NCBI RefSeq assembly: GCF_014803725.1
Contig: NZ_JAAVBE010000005.1
Span: 1 to 52,497, forward strand
Length of the DNA stretch: 52,497 nucleotides
Direction of reading: 5' to 3'
DNA from: Desulfovibrio sp.
Lineage (GTDB): Bacteria; Desulfobacterota; Desulfovibrionia; Desulfovibrionales; Desulfovibrionaceae
In this document: piece after piece, positions 28,071 through 36,247 of the stretch
Layout: every line of letters begins with the position of its first letter
Numbering within the stretch: the stretch's first letter is position 1
Program-made: the position numbers and the translations under genes
The notes under the pieces: model-generated
What the model was told of the DNA's origin: nothing
Seen by the model: the letters and a program-made list of their open reading frames with translations, nothing else
The model's database searches: none

Positions 28071-29492
28071 TCATGCCGTTACGGCTCCGCCCTCGCGCTC
28101 CAGCAGGGAGAGCAGCTCCGCGGTCTTGTCCTCCAGCAGGGCGCGGTCACCGCGCGTCTCCACATTGAGGCGCAGGAGGGGCTCGGTGTTGGACATGCGC
28201 AGGTTGAAACGCCAGTGCGCGAACTCAAGGTTCACGCCGTCCACGTCGTCCGCATGGAGGGCGCCGGGCGCATAGCGCTCCCGCACCAGGCGCATGAGGG
28301 CCGGCGCGTCCCCCACCCGGCGGTTGATCTCGCCGCTGCACGGAAAGGCGGCCATGCGTTCGGCCACAAGTTCGCCCAGGGGGCGACCGCTGCGGTGCAG
28401 GAGCGTCGCCACCAGGAGCCAGGGCAACATGCCGGAATCGCAATAGGCGAAATCGCGGAAGTAATGGTGGGCGCTCATCTCGCCGCCGTAGAGAGCGTCC
28501 TCGGCGCGCATGCGCTCTTTCATGAACGCGTGCCCTGTCTTGCCCATGACGGGCACGCCGCCCGCGGCCCGCACCACGTCCTGCGTGTTCCAGTAGACGC
28601 GCGTATCGTGGACGATCTTGCTGCCCGGCGCATGGCGTAGCAGTTCCTGCGCGAGCAGGCCGATGCAGTAATAGCCCTCGATGAAGTTGCCATCGGCGTC
28701 ATAAAAGAAGCAGCGGTCGAAATCGCCGTCCCAGGCGACGCCCATGTCCGCCCCGGCCTCGCGCACGGCCTCGGCGGTGGCGGCGCGGCGTTCCGGCAGG
28801 AGCGGGTTGGGCACCCCGTTGGGGAAGGCGCCGTCCGGCTCCATGTGCAGGAAGGTGAAGTCAAAGGGCAGCGCGCCCGCCAGCCCGGAAAGCACAAGGC
28901 CCGCGCAGCCGTTGCCCGCGTCGGCAACGATCTTGAGCGGCCGGCGCGCCGGTTCGAGCCTGTCCGCGCCGCTGTAGGCGAGCAGCCAGCGCACATAGTC
29001 CGCCCGGTACGAGTCCTCCGCAAGCGGAGGGAGATCGGCAGGTGCCGCGAGAGGCGCTTGCGCTTCCACCAGCAGTTCCCCCACCCGGTCGCGGATGGCC
29101 ACGAGGCCTGAATCACCGCTGACGGGAACAGCGCCGGAGCGCACCAGCTTGAAGCCGTTCTCGTCCCCGGGATTATGGCTCCCCGTGATCATGACGCCCG
29201 CGTCGAAAGGCCGGTTGGCCGCGGCATAGTAGATCTCTTCCGTGCCGCAGAGGCCGATGTCCGTGACGGACGCGCCGGCCGAGCGCAGGCCTTCCACCAG
29301 GGCGTCGCGCAGTGCCGGCCCGGAAAGCCGGGTGTCACGCCCCACCACGACCTGCCGCGCGCCGAGCACATCAACCAATGCGTGACCCAAGGCGCTGGCA
29401 AGCGGCGGGTTCAGCGCCTCCGGCACGCGGCCCCGGATATCGTAGGCCTTGAAGCAGGTGAGGTCCGGCATGGGCTTAATGAGGTTTAGCAT
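28071..29492 (-). CDS. manB: Phosphomannomutase / phosphoglucomutase
   Basis: A 473-residue alpha-D-phosphohexomutase interconverting mannose-6-phosphate and mannose-1-phosphate. Start ATG 29492 is chosen for GAGGAG at 5-bp spacing; an in-frame GTG at 29498 overlaps that site. FKAYDIRGRVPEALN opens the protein; the phosphoserine loop is TGSHNPGDENGFK; Mg2+ loop DGDFDRC; sugar loop GGEMSAHHYF; phosphate-binding NTEPLLRLNVE. First gene of the GDP-mannose set and of the long minus-strand operon. Confidence 0.95.
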   Translation of the reverse strand: MLNLIKPMPDLTCFKAYDIRGRVPEALNPPLASALGHALVDVLGARQVVVGRDTRLSGPALRDALVEGLRSAGASVTDIGLCGTEEIYYAAANRPFDAGVMITGSHNPGDENGFKLVRSGAVPVSGDSGLVAIRDRVGELLVEAQAPLAAPADLPPLAEDSYRADYVRWLLAYSGADRLEPARRPLKIVADAGNGCAGLVLSGLAGALPFDFTFLHMEPDGAFPNGVPNPLLPERRAATAEAVREAGADMGVAWDGDFDRCFFYDADGNFIEGYYCIGLLAQELLRHAPGSKIVHDTRVYWNTQDVVRAAGGVPVMGKTGHAFMKERMRAEDALYGGEMSAHHYFRDFAYCDSGMLPWLLVATLLHRSGRPLGELVAERMAAFPCSGEINRRVGDAPALMRLVRERYAPGALHADDVDGVNLEFAHWRFNLRMSNTEPLLRLNVETRGDRALLEDKTAELLSLLEREGGAVTA

Positions 29493-29498
29493 GGGCAC

Positions 29499-30295
29499 TC
29501 CTCAACAGAGCCAGCCAAATGGGGAAGACACCGCAGCTTTCCAGACGACAAGCGGGAATCGTGGAGAAATGCCAAAAAAATGTGCGCGCCCGAAAGCTTG
29601 CTTCAACATGTTGGCAGATGGCCTTAAGGAAAATCGGTTGCTGCTGATGGATGAGGAGTTCACCCATACCGCTCGTGCGGGGTTCCACCACCTCTTGCTT
29701 GGCGTTGGCTCCCTGAGATGAAACGCGGTCTATGCGACGGCCCAAAAGCTGGCGGGTCACTACCGAAATAGCCAGCATGAAGACTGCGGTGCACAGTGTG
29801 ATGAGAGGGGAGGGCACAGTAAGCCCAGGAAAGAGGAGGCAAGCGGAGATCAGGCTGACCAACGCTGTGAGGACCTGCAGCAGCATCTGATCGGGATTGA
29901 AGCCCCGATGCATTGCCGTCATGGCTCGGCAGCCTGAACCGAAGCGGTGGCAAGCACACGGCATGGATAGGTATGACTCCATGATATTCGGCCTCACAGG
30001 GTCAGTGGCACGTTCGTGCAAAATGGAGGATCGCCCGGCCGCCTGAACGGAAAGAATATCCTTCTTAGGGATAATGAGGCTGATGAGCACCAGACAAGCG
30101 CCCATCAGAACGAGCCCCTGAGGGATGAATATTGGTTCCAACGCCGGGTAAATCTCCAACAACTTCCTCGCAAGACTCAGGGTGATAAAGTATCACGGCA
30201 TATTGAGTGCGGTAAAACCCGGCACACCAATGATGTTTGCCAATTCAACCCTTCCCGAAAACGTCATACCCAAAAAAGGCTGACAATGCGCCGCA
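29499..30295 (-). pseudogene. Degraded membrane-protein gene
   Basis: On minus, from about 30295: PFLGMTFSGRVELANIIG, VPGFTALNMP, a TGA stop (30195-30193), then in the same frame YFITLSLARKLLEIYPALEP and GLVLMGACLVLISLIIPKKD, a hydrophobic membrane segment. The frame stays open to 29476 with another hydrophobic pair (LLQVLTALVSLISACLLFPG, LITLCTAVFMLAISVV). Composition is less GC-rich than the neighbours. I do not recognise a family, and the 3' half may not belong to the same gene. It fills the 850 bp between manB and the next transferase; no other gene is seen there. Confidence 0.4.
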
Positions 30296-30352
30296 GCAAT
30301 TGGATGGCACGGCGGCGTAAATGCGCTTCAGGTTGCCCAGGGAAGCTGGAGC

Positions 30353-31477
30353 TTAGGCGTTGGCGCACGAGAGCTCCTCATGCAGCTCCCGCAATATGTC
30401 GGCGGCGGCTGCCACATCCGGCTCTGCCCATCTGGCCCTGAGCCCTTTGCAGGGCCCGCTGGCCATTGTCACGGGGGTAAGCGTGCACGGCACGGGGTGA
30501 GCCAGCTTCCCGGTCATAAAGTCCATATTGCCCGACCAGCCGGTGGCTACGGCATGCAACCCATGGCGCATGGCCTCGAGGATGGTCAGGCCGAAACCTT
30601 CAGAACGATGGAGCGACAGATAGACATCGTGCCGAAGGTACAGCTCATCCATGGCATCGGTCCGCAGGTTTCCGGTAACAATCCGCACCCCTGGTGTGGC
30701 CGCACAGGCCGCCCGGAAGCGCGCGAAGCGTTCCGGCTCCGCATCTTCGTTGCTCACCTTGAAGGTCAGCTCTGCTTCTCCGTGAGGGAACGCTTTTACA
30801 AAGGCATCCAGCACCGCTGCAGGGTTCTTCCGCTCCCAAGAGGAACCTGCATCAAAAATGGAGAGACAGCGGAGGATGCCATCCGAGCCATATCCAGTTT
30901 TGCTCCGTTCCGGGAAAGGCACATGGTGCGGATGCATGGTGATCGGTTTTTCTGTCCAGCGGCGCAGCGACTCAGCCACAAAGGAGCTGGGCACTTCCAC
31001 GGCGTCCGCATAGCCGAGGGCATGCCGCCATACAGGGGGAATGGACTCCAGTTCCCACGACCAGTATCCCACCACGCGCTTATGGCGTAAAAATTCTTTG
31101 CCCAAGGCGCAGATCGCCAGCTGGAATTGTGGCGGATTGGCATGGATGATCACCGTGCCCGGTCCGCGCATGGCGGCTACATCAGCCACCGATTGGATCG
31201 CATCTTTGGGCACAAAATCGTGGGGCATACGCATGGCGTCAGTTATATCCACCAGGTGAACCAACTTGCCTTGCTTTCGGAGCTCGTCGGCATAGAGTCG
31301 TGCCCCCTGAGCGAGGCCACTGGTATTATGGAAGGCTCCGCAGACAAAAAAGGGTTCCGTCGTCGGCTTCGGTTCCTTTCGCCGTTGGGCGTGCAAAAGG
31401 CAAATTCCAGCGCAAAACGCGAGGCGGAGCGATTGTGGTGATGCGCGCCAACAGCGCTTAAGCAGGGAGCGACTCAT
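30353..31477 (-). CDS. GT4 family glycosyltransferase
   Basis: A 374-residue transferase. An N-terminal basic-hydrophobic stretch (SLLKRCWRASPQSLRLAFCA) may anchor it to the membrane. FFVCGAFHNTSGLAQGARLY, the conserved ENGF-like donor region LSLHRSEGFGLTILEAMRHG and VATGWSGNMDFM place it in a GT4 group found in polysaccharide loci. Start ATG 31477 lies 20 bp inside the end of the recombinase-like gene, so the two are probably translated from one message. It is separated from the main operon by the degraded 29499-30295 region. Confidence 0.85.
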   Translation of the reverse strand: MSRSLLKRCWRASPQSLRLAFCAGICLLHAQRRKEPKPTTEPFFVCGAFHNTSGLAQGARLYADELRKQGKLVHLVDITDAMRMPHDFVPKDAIQSVADVAAMRGPGTVIIHANPPQFQLAICALGKEFLRHKRVVGYWSWELESIPPVWRHALGYADAVEVPSSFVAESLRRWTEKPITMHPHHVPFPERSKTGYGSDGILRCLSIFDAGSSWERKNPAAVLDAFVKAFPHGEAELTFKVSNEDAEPERFARFRAACAATPGVRIVTGNLRTDAMDELYLRHDVYLSLHRSEGFGLTILEAMRHGLHAVATGWSGNMDFMTGKLAHPVPCTLTPVTMASGPCKGLRARWAEPDVAAAADILRELHEELSCANA

Positions 31478-32315
31478 GACCTATCCCTGCACAAAGTTGG
31501 CGCGCATTCAGAGTACGCATATCGCTGACGCCCATAGAACGCTGGAGTGTGGGCATTGCAACACCGGAACTCAACTGCCAATCTGCGAAAACATATCGCA
31601 AATCACGGATACTTAAGGCATCCAGCCCCAATTCCGTACGCAACTCTTTCCAGAAGAGAAAAATATCTGAAATAGGCTTAGTGACATCCCTGCCCGGGAA
31701 TATCCAGGGAGAGCCTGGTTGTCTGGGGAGGCTCTTCAGAACCTCCTTTGCTTCTGAAGATAGCCATATCTTGCGATAGGGGGGCGTACCTGCCCTGGGG
31801 GCAAGGAGGATGCCACGCTCTAAAAAGAGGTTCTCCCACCGTGCTTTAATGATTTCCCTCTTGTGCGCTCCCGTGAGCAGGAGAAGTGCAATAGCTTTGG
31901 CTTCCTTTTTGGGGCTTCGATTCAAGGCATCCAAAAGGGAGAAAAGGTATTTTCGGTCAGGCGACGGCCATTGTTTTTTTATGCGCTCGGAATGTATCCC
32001 CAAGGTCAGATCTGCTGTCAAAAGCCCGTTTTCTCCCCCCAAATTGAAAATACTCTTAAGTACATAGAGACGCCTGTTGCGAGTGGAGAGAGCGCATTTT
32101 TGTTTTTTAAAGCCTGTAAGCCATAGTCGTATATCTGCTTCGGTGTTGGAATCGATGGGTTTGTCACCGAATGCCGGCAATATGTGATTCTTGGCCGTGT
32201 GTTCATCAATCTTCCGGCTTGCCTTATGCTCCCTGACGTGGGGGAGCCAGGTATCGGTAGCAAATTCCCCCAAAAGGGCGCCATTTTGGTGTTGGGGCCC
32301 TTTAAATGTTCTCAT
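31458..32315 (-). CDS. Tyrosine-recombinase-like protein lacking catalytic residues
   Basis: 285 residues from ATG 32315 (GTG 32324 possible). N-terminal core-binding domain (~15-105: FATDTWLPHVREHKASRKID, NRRLYVLKSIFNL) and a catalytic-type domain (~115-275). At each active-site box the residue is changed: box I LTGAHKREI has His151 for Arg; box II SIRDLRY has Arg237 for His and Tyr241 for His, with Arg240 kept; box III SMGVSDMR has Val263 for His; no Tyr occurs where the nucleophile should be (RTLNARQL, ~271). It should not recombine DNA. Moderately AT-rich. Two GTCAG-N5-CTGAC palindromes lie upstream. Its end overlaps the next transferase by 20 bp. Confidence 0.8.
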   Translation of the reverse strand: MRTFKGPQHQNGALLGEFATDTWLPHVREHKASRKIDEHTAKNHILPAFGDKPIDSNTEADIRLWLTGFKKQKCALSTRNRRLYVLKSIFNLGGENGLLTADLTLGIHSERIKKQWPSPDRKYLFSLLDALNRSPKKEAKAIALLLLTGAHKREIIKARWENLFLERGILLAPRAGTPPYRKIWLSSEAKEVLKSLPRQPGSPWIFPGRDVTKPISDIFLFWKELRTELGLDALSIRDLRYVFADWQLSSGVAMPTLQRSMGVSDMRTLNARQLCAGIGHESLPA

Positions 32316-32386
32316 GTCAGTCACTCTGCTCGTCGGGGTGTACCGTGATGGAACGAGAAAATGGGGAATGCCTCTGAAATCAGGTG

Positions 32387-32401
32387 GTCAGGCGGACTGA
32401 C
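32387..32401. promoter_or_regulatory. Palindrome GTCAG-N5-CTGAC, copy 1
   Basis: GTCAGGCGGACTGAC. Followed by AAT; the unit is repeated in inverted orientation at 32522-32539 (17 of 18 bases match). Confidence 0.6.
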
Positions 32402-32524
32402 AATGAACCCCATGGCATTTAACTCATATCTTCCCCTGAGGCAATAATTTTTTAAATTCAAAATTTTTCATGCTTATTTAACCAACCAAATTAATTAGCA
32501 TTAACCAGGATTTTTTTCAAAATT

Positions 32525-32539
32525 GTCAGTCCTCCTGAC
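32525..32539. promoter_or_regulatory. Palindrome GTCAG-N5-CTGAC, copy 2
   Basis: GTCAGTCCTCCTGAC. Preceded by ATT, mirroring copy 1 across about 120 bp of AT-rich DNA; resembles paired operators or recombinase arm sites. Confidence 0.6.
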
Positions 32540-32710
32540 AAGGAGGTGCTCAATGATCCCTGATTCTCAAGAATAGCCGCATTCCCGAAATAGGCTGATT
32601 TAGCGATAAAATGGCCGATCCTTTCGCCAGAAATGCACCGGGAATACGGACTGGATTGACCCACAAACTATCCACGATCCAATATTATGCGAGGTGAGCC
32701 ACAATAATAT

Positions 32711-32728
32711 GGGGTATTTCTGAGGGTA
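32711..32728 (+). repeat. GGGGTA/AGGGTA direct repeats, right end of island
   Basis: GGGGTA (32711-32716) and AGGGTA (32723-32728), mirroring the pair at 8273-8290 by the other island end. Confidence 0.4.
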
Positions 32729-32785
32729 TTTTATAATTATTATACCATTATGTCATATTATTCCACATGATCAACCAATATTTTT

Positions 32786-32806
32786 AAATCCCGTTTCCGC
32801 TCCAGA
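32786..32806 (+). repeat. attR: partial copy of tRNA-Gly(CCC) 3' end
   Basis: AAATCCCGTTTC followed by CGCTCCAGA matches 8139-8160 with one C missing. No tRNA gene stands here; only the 3' end is present. Confidence 0.85.
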
Positions 32807-32814
32807 AATTTCAA

Positions 32815-32845
32815 GGGCCAGGAGTGCCGTTCTCCTGGCCCTTTT
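32815..32845 (+). terminator. Terminator just outside attR (original tRNA-array terminator)
   Basis: GGGCCAGGAG (32815-32824) pairs perfectly with CTCCTGGCCC (32832-32841), then TTTT. No + strand gene precedes it, but 9 bp after a tRNA end it is where the uninterrupted tRNA transcript would stop. Confidence 0.75.
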
Positions 32846-32905
32846 CGCGTTTTGGCGAAAAAATCGCGGAAGCCTTTATCAGTGTGCTTTGCCCGGGCGG
32901 CCTCT

Positions 32906-33862
32906 TCAGTTTGCGGCGAGAGCGCAGGCCATGCTGTCAGCGGCGCGCAGGATCTGGTCGCGCCCCTGCAATTGCGCGATCCATTCCTCCGGGATGGCTT
33001 CGAGGCCGTAGGCCATGGCCGCCAGCGCGCCCGTGACCGCGCCGGTGGTGTCCGTATCCTCGCCGAGGTTCACGGCTTTCAGCACGGCGTCCTTGGAGTT
33101 GTCCGTCGTCAGGAAGCACCAGAGCGCGGCCTCGAGGGTATCGACCACAAAGCCGCTGCTGCGGATCTCGCTTTCCGGCAGGAAGCGGATGTCCTCTTTG
33201 AGGATGCGGCGGAATTTCTCCAGTGCGGCCGCATCCAGAAAAGGCGTCGCGGCCAGTTCCGTGCGGACTTCAGCGTAGGCGTCTTCTTTGGAGCGGCCCT
33301 CCAGCAGCTTGCGCAGCACTTCCAGAAAGAGGAAGCAGGCCGTCACGGACCAGGCATGGGCGTGCGTGACGGACGAAACGGCTTTTATGAGGCGGAAACG
33401 CTCTTCCGGGCTTCGCCCATCGAGGAGGAAGACCAGCGGCGCTACGCGCATGAGGCTGCCGTTGCCGTTGTCCCGCTCTTCCGTGCCGCCGGCCAGCTCC
33501 GGGGCCGCGCCGCGCTTGAGGCGGGCGATGGCCCGGGCCGTGGCGTTGCCCATGTCGAAGACCTCGCCGTGCGGCGTGAACGCGCCCTTGTCGTGCCAGG
33601 CGATAAAATTGCGGGCGAGGCGCGCCAGCGAGACGCCCCCGTCCTCCACCGCGTCGGCCAGCGCCAGCGTGAGCGAGGTGTCGTCCGACCAGGTGCCCGC
33701 GGGCTGGTCATGGGTGCCGTGGCCGCGCATCCCGTCCACATGGAAGCTGCCGCGCGGCCGGAACTCCACGGGCACGCCGAGCGCGTCGCCCACGGCCACG
33801 CCCAGCAAGAGCGCACGGACCTGCTCAGCCTGTTGGTCCGTCGTCATTCTTTTTCCGTCCAT
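32906..33862 (-). CDS. ADP-ribosylglycohydrolase family protein
   Basis: 318 residues from ATG 33862 behind AGGGGGG (ATG 33847 possible). Fold and metal-binding motifs of the DraG/ARH family: LLLGVAVGDALGVPVEF, TWSDDT (57-62), FDMGNATARAIARLKRG, NGNGSLMRVAPL and NLGEDTDTTGAVTGALAAMA (the second metal site). Such enzymes remove ADP-ribose from proteins or nucleic acids. It is not next to an ADP-ribosyltransferase or nif genes, so its target is unknown. It is the first gene outside the island on this side. Confidence 0.9.
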   Translation of the reverse strand: MDGKRMTTDQQAEQVRALLLGVAVGDALGVPVEFRPRGSFHVDGMRGHGTHDQPAGTWSDDTSLTLALADAVEDGGVSLARLARNFIAWHDKGAFTPHGEVFDMGNATARAIARLKRGAAPELAGGTEERDNGNGSLMRVAPLVFLLDGRSPEERFRLIKAVSSVTHAHAWSVTACFLFLEVLRKLLEGRSKEDAYAEVRTELAATPFLDAAALEKFRRILKEDIRFLPESEIRSSGFVVDTLEAALWCFLTTDNSKDAVLKAVNLGEDTDTTGAVTGALAAMAYGLEAIPEEWIAQLQGRDQILRAADSMACALAAN

Positions 33863-34074
33863 GCCTGTCCCCCCTGCTGAGGCCCCGAATGTGGCGCCAC
33901 GCGCGTCCTGTACCGCCTGCTTTCTGTATGCCCTCACATCCCGCGGCTGGCAAGGAAGAGAGAGCGGCCCAAGCTCCGCTTTTACGCAGACGGGCGGGGA
34001 CAACTCCGTGCGGGGGAGGGGTTGCGGGTGAGCGGTCGGAAGCGGCTGGAAGGACAGGCAAAAATATTCCATAT

Positions 34075-34089
34075 TGAAAATGAATTTCA
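34075..34089 (+). promoter_or_regulatory. Fur-like operator upstream of the first porin
   Basis: TGAAAATGAATTTCA fits the 7-1-7 Fur-type palindrome TGAAAAT-N-ATTTTCA at 14 of 15 positions (an A-to-T arm change). It lies 7 bp ahead of a TTGACA (34096-34101) and 178 bp before the porin start. Confidence 0.5.
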
Positions 34090-34095
34090 ATTTTA

Positions 34096-34124
34096 TTGAC
34101 AGACCAAACGCCGTGTGCCATCCT
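34096..34124 (+). promoter_or_regulatory. Candidate -35/-10 for the first porin
   Basis: TTGACA (34096-34101), 17-bp spacer, CATCCT (34119-34124), a weak -10. A second TTGACA lies at 34173-34178 without a clear -10. Confidence 0.35.
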
Positions 34125-34142
34125 CCTTCAACGCACCAAGGG

Positions 34143-34198
34143 AAAAAACGTAGTAGCACGTTTTTTAATTTGTTGACACGAACTTCGGTCCGTGTCAT
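34143..34198. promoter_or_regulatory. Two inverted repeats in the porin leader
   Basis: AAAAAACG (34143-34150) pairs with CGTTTTTT (34159-34166) across TAGTAGCA; it could act as a bidirectional terminator or attenuator. TGACACG (34175-34181 region) pairs with CGTGTCA ending near 34197 across about ten bases and looks like an operator or hairpin. Both lie between the Fur-like site and the start codon. Confidence 0.45.
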
Positions 34199-34266
34199 GC
34201 CCCGGCGTGTGAACCATTGAACCCGGCGGCCGATCTTGGCGGACCGGGAGCCCTGAGGAGGGGAGC

Positions 34267-35880
34267 ATGAAGACAAGGCGAGAGGGGAAGATGAAGGGGA
34301 AAAAACTGCTCTGCACCCTGTTCCTGGCGGCGGCGCTGCTGCTGGGCGGCCGGGCGCCGGCTGAGGCCGTGGACTTCAAGATCAGCGGTGAATGGCTGGT
34401 GGGCTTCGGCGCGGGCACGGGCGAGCTCTACAGCAAGTATCGGGAGCCGGGCCACGGCCCCAAGACGCGCACAAATACCAACGATACCTTTGAGGCCAAC
34501 CAGCGCGTCCGCCTTCAGCTTGATGCCGTGGCCTCCGAATCCTTGTCAGGCACCGTGGGCTTTGAGATCGGGGACCAGCGCTGGGGCATGGCCGAGCAGG
34601 GCGGCGCGCTGGGCGCGGACTCCACCAAGGTCATCAAGCTCAAGAATGCCTATATCGACTGGGCGGTCCCCGCCACCGACCTTTCCTTCCGCATGGGTAT
34701 CCAGGGCCTGGCGCTGCCCAATGCGGCCGGCGGCTCGGCCATCATGGACGCCGACGTGGCCGGCATCGTGGCGAGCTACAAGTTCACGGACGCCGTGAGC
34801 CTCACCGCCCTGTGGATGCGCCCGGTCAACGACAACTTCACCGGCGACTATTTTGACAAGACGAGCGACCGCGCGGGCTACCTCGACAACATGGACCTTT
34901 TCGCCGTGTCGCTGCCCATCGCCCTTGACGGCTACGAGGTGACGCCCTGGGTCATGTACGGCATGCTGGGGCGCAACTCGCTGCGCGGGCTTGCCGAGGT
35001 GAACGAGGCCGAGCCCTGGGAGACCTCGGACGGCATCCTCGGCCTCACCGTGCCGGGCCTGACCCCGGGCTTCAACTTCGCGGGCGCCACGCCGCTCACC
35101 ACCGCGAGCACCAGCAAGACCTACGGGAGCATGTTCTGGGCGGGGCTTCCCATCGTCATCTCCGTGCTCGACCCGCTGAACATCGAGATCGACCTCAATT
35201 ACGGCTTTGTGGAGGAGATGGGGCGTTTTGACATCATCAAGCGCGGCAACGAGGGCGACATGGTGCGCGGGAGCACCCAGCGCCAGGGCTGGCTCGCCAA
35301 GGCCCTGGTGGAATACAAGCTCGAATGGGGCGTGCCCGGCATCTTCGGCTGGTACGCCTCGGGCGACGACGGCAATGTGAAGAACGGCTCGGAGCGCCTG
35401 CCCTCCATCGCCGGCGCGGGCAACTTCACCTCCTTCATCGGCGACGGCAACCTCGCCTGGGGTTCCTTTGACGACAGCTGCGACTGGGCCATGACCTATT
35501 CCGGCACCTGGGGCGTGGGCCTGCAACTGCGCGACCTCACCTTCATCGAAGACCTGACGCACACCTTCCGCGTGGCGTACTGGGGCGGTACCAACAGCCC
35601 GTCCATGGTCAAGTATATGGAAAGCGCCACTTCGTGGCGCAAGGGCTATGGCGGCGACGGCCCCTACCTCACCACCAATGACGGGCTCCTGGAATTCAAC
35701 CTCGTCAACCAGTGGCAGATGTATGAAAACCTCGAACTCAACCTGGAGCTCGGCTATATCGTCAACATGATGGACCAGGACACCTGGCAGAAGGCCGGCT
35801 ATTACGGCGGCACGGGCAATGGCAGCTTTGAGAAGCAGGACGCCTGGAAGGCCCAGCTGACTTTCGCCTATTCGTTCTGA
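34267..35880 (+). CDS. Outer-membrane porin (Desulfovibrio homotrimeric porin type)
   Basis: 537 residues from ATG 34267 behind GAGGAGGGG. Signal peptide: basic MKTRREGKMKGKKLL, hydrophobic core, cleavage after PAEA to give VDFKISGEWLVGFGAG. The mature protein is a run of short amphipathic beta strands and turns (NQRVRLQLDAVASESLSGTV, NAYIDWAVPATDLSFRMGIQ, LEFNLVNQWQMYENLELNLE) ending in AYSF with the terminal Phe used by the BAM complex. Similar in plan to the second porin at 42924. Probably a general diffusion porin; the Fur-like site hints at iron-linked control. Confidence 0.9.
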   Translation: MKTRREGKMKGKKLLCTLFLAAALLLGGRAPAEAVDFKISGEWLVGFGAGTGELYSKYREPGHGPKTRTNTNDTFEANQRVRLQLDAVASESLSGTVGFEIGDQRWGMAEQGGALGADSTKVIKLKNAYIDWAVPATDLSFRMGIQGLALPNAAGGSAIMDADVAGIVASYKFTDAVSLTALWMRPVNDNFTGDYFDKTSDRAGYLDNMDLFAVSLPIALDGYEVTPWVMYGMLGRNSLRGLAEVNEAEPWETSDGILGLTVPGLTPGFNFAGATPLTTASTSKTYGSMFWAGLPIVISVLDPLNIEIDLNYGFVEEMGRFDIIKRGNEGDMVRGSTQRQGWLAKALVEYKLEWGVPGIFGWYASGDDGNVKNGSERLPSIAGAGNFTSFIGDGNLAWGSFDDSCDWAMTYSGTWGVGLQLRDLTFIEDLTHTFRVAYWGGTNSPSMVKYMESATSWRKGYGGDGPYLTTNDGLLEFNLVNQWQMYENLELNLELGYIVNMMDQDTWQKAGYYGGTGNGSFEKQDAWKAQLTFAYSF

Positions 35881-35976
35881 GAGCTGGTGCTGAAGGGCAG
35901 CGAATGGCTAGGCGGGCGGTGATTAGCCTTGCGTTTTGCTGCTTTCTAACGCCAGAAGTCTCCGTCAAAAACAGCC

Positions 35977-36072
35977 TTTTCGGTGCTGGCTGCGTCAGAG
36001 AAAAATTTTCTTGGTCGAGTACTTAAGTACACTCCCTGCGAAAATTTTTATCTTCCTTGCCAGCACCGAAAA
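35977..36072. repeat. Long nested palindrome, 96 bp
   Basis: Outer arms TTTTCGGTGCTGGC (35977-35990) and GCCAGCACCGAAAA (36059-36072) match perfectly; inner arms AAAAATTTTC (36001-36010) and GAAAATTTTT (36040-36049) also; the centre is GTACTTAAGTAC. Lies alone between the porin stop and the tsf terminator. No coding potential. Could be the porin terminator, but the size and nested design suggest a palindromic intergenic repeat (REP- or MITE-like). Confidence 0.7.
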
Positions 36073-36175
36073 ATCTTATTTTTTAGGATTCTTCCGGCAC
36101 TAGCATCCGTCTGTCGCTTCGCTCCAGACGGAACCTGGAATTCCTTTCTCCGGCACAAGTAAGGAAAACTTAAAG

Positions 36176-36204
36176 AAAAGGCCGCGGGTCTCCCCGCGGC
36201 CTTT
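36176..36204 (-). terminator. Terminator of the rpsB-tsf operon
   Basis: On minus, GGCCGCGGGG/CCCGCGGCC-type stem followed by TTTTCTTT. About 44 bp after the tsf stop. Confidence 0.8.
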
Positions 36205-36247
36205 CTGTACGCACCGGCCAAAAAGCTGGAAGCGCTGCGAACTGCTG

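Larger units (their letters stand above)
32316..32785. other. AT-rich non-coding right end of island
   Basis: No gene seen. It holds two GTCAG-N5-CTGAC palindromes (32387-32401, 32525-32539) flanking a very AT-rich stretch (about 32440-32515) that probably contains the minus-strand promoter for the recombinase-like gene. A GTCAG half-site also touches the start codon (32316-32320). Nearer attR are an AATATTAT/ATAATAT inverted repeat (~32681-32710), the GGGGTA repeats, and the AT palindrome TATAATTATTATA (~32731-32743). Confidence 0.6.
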
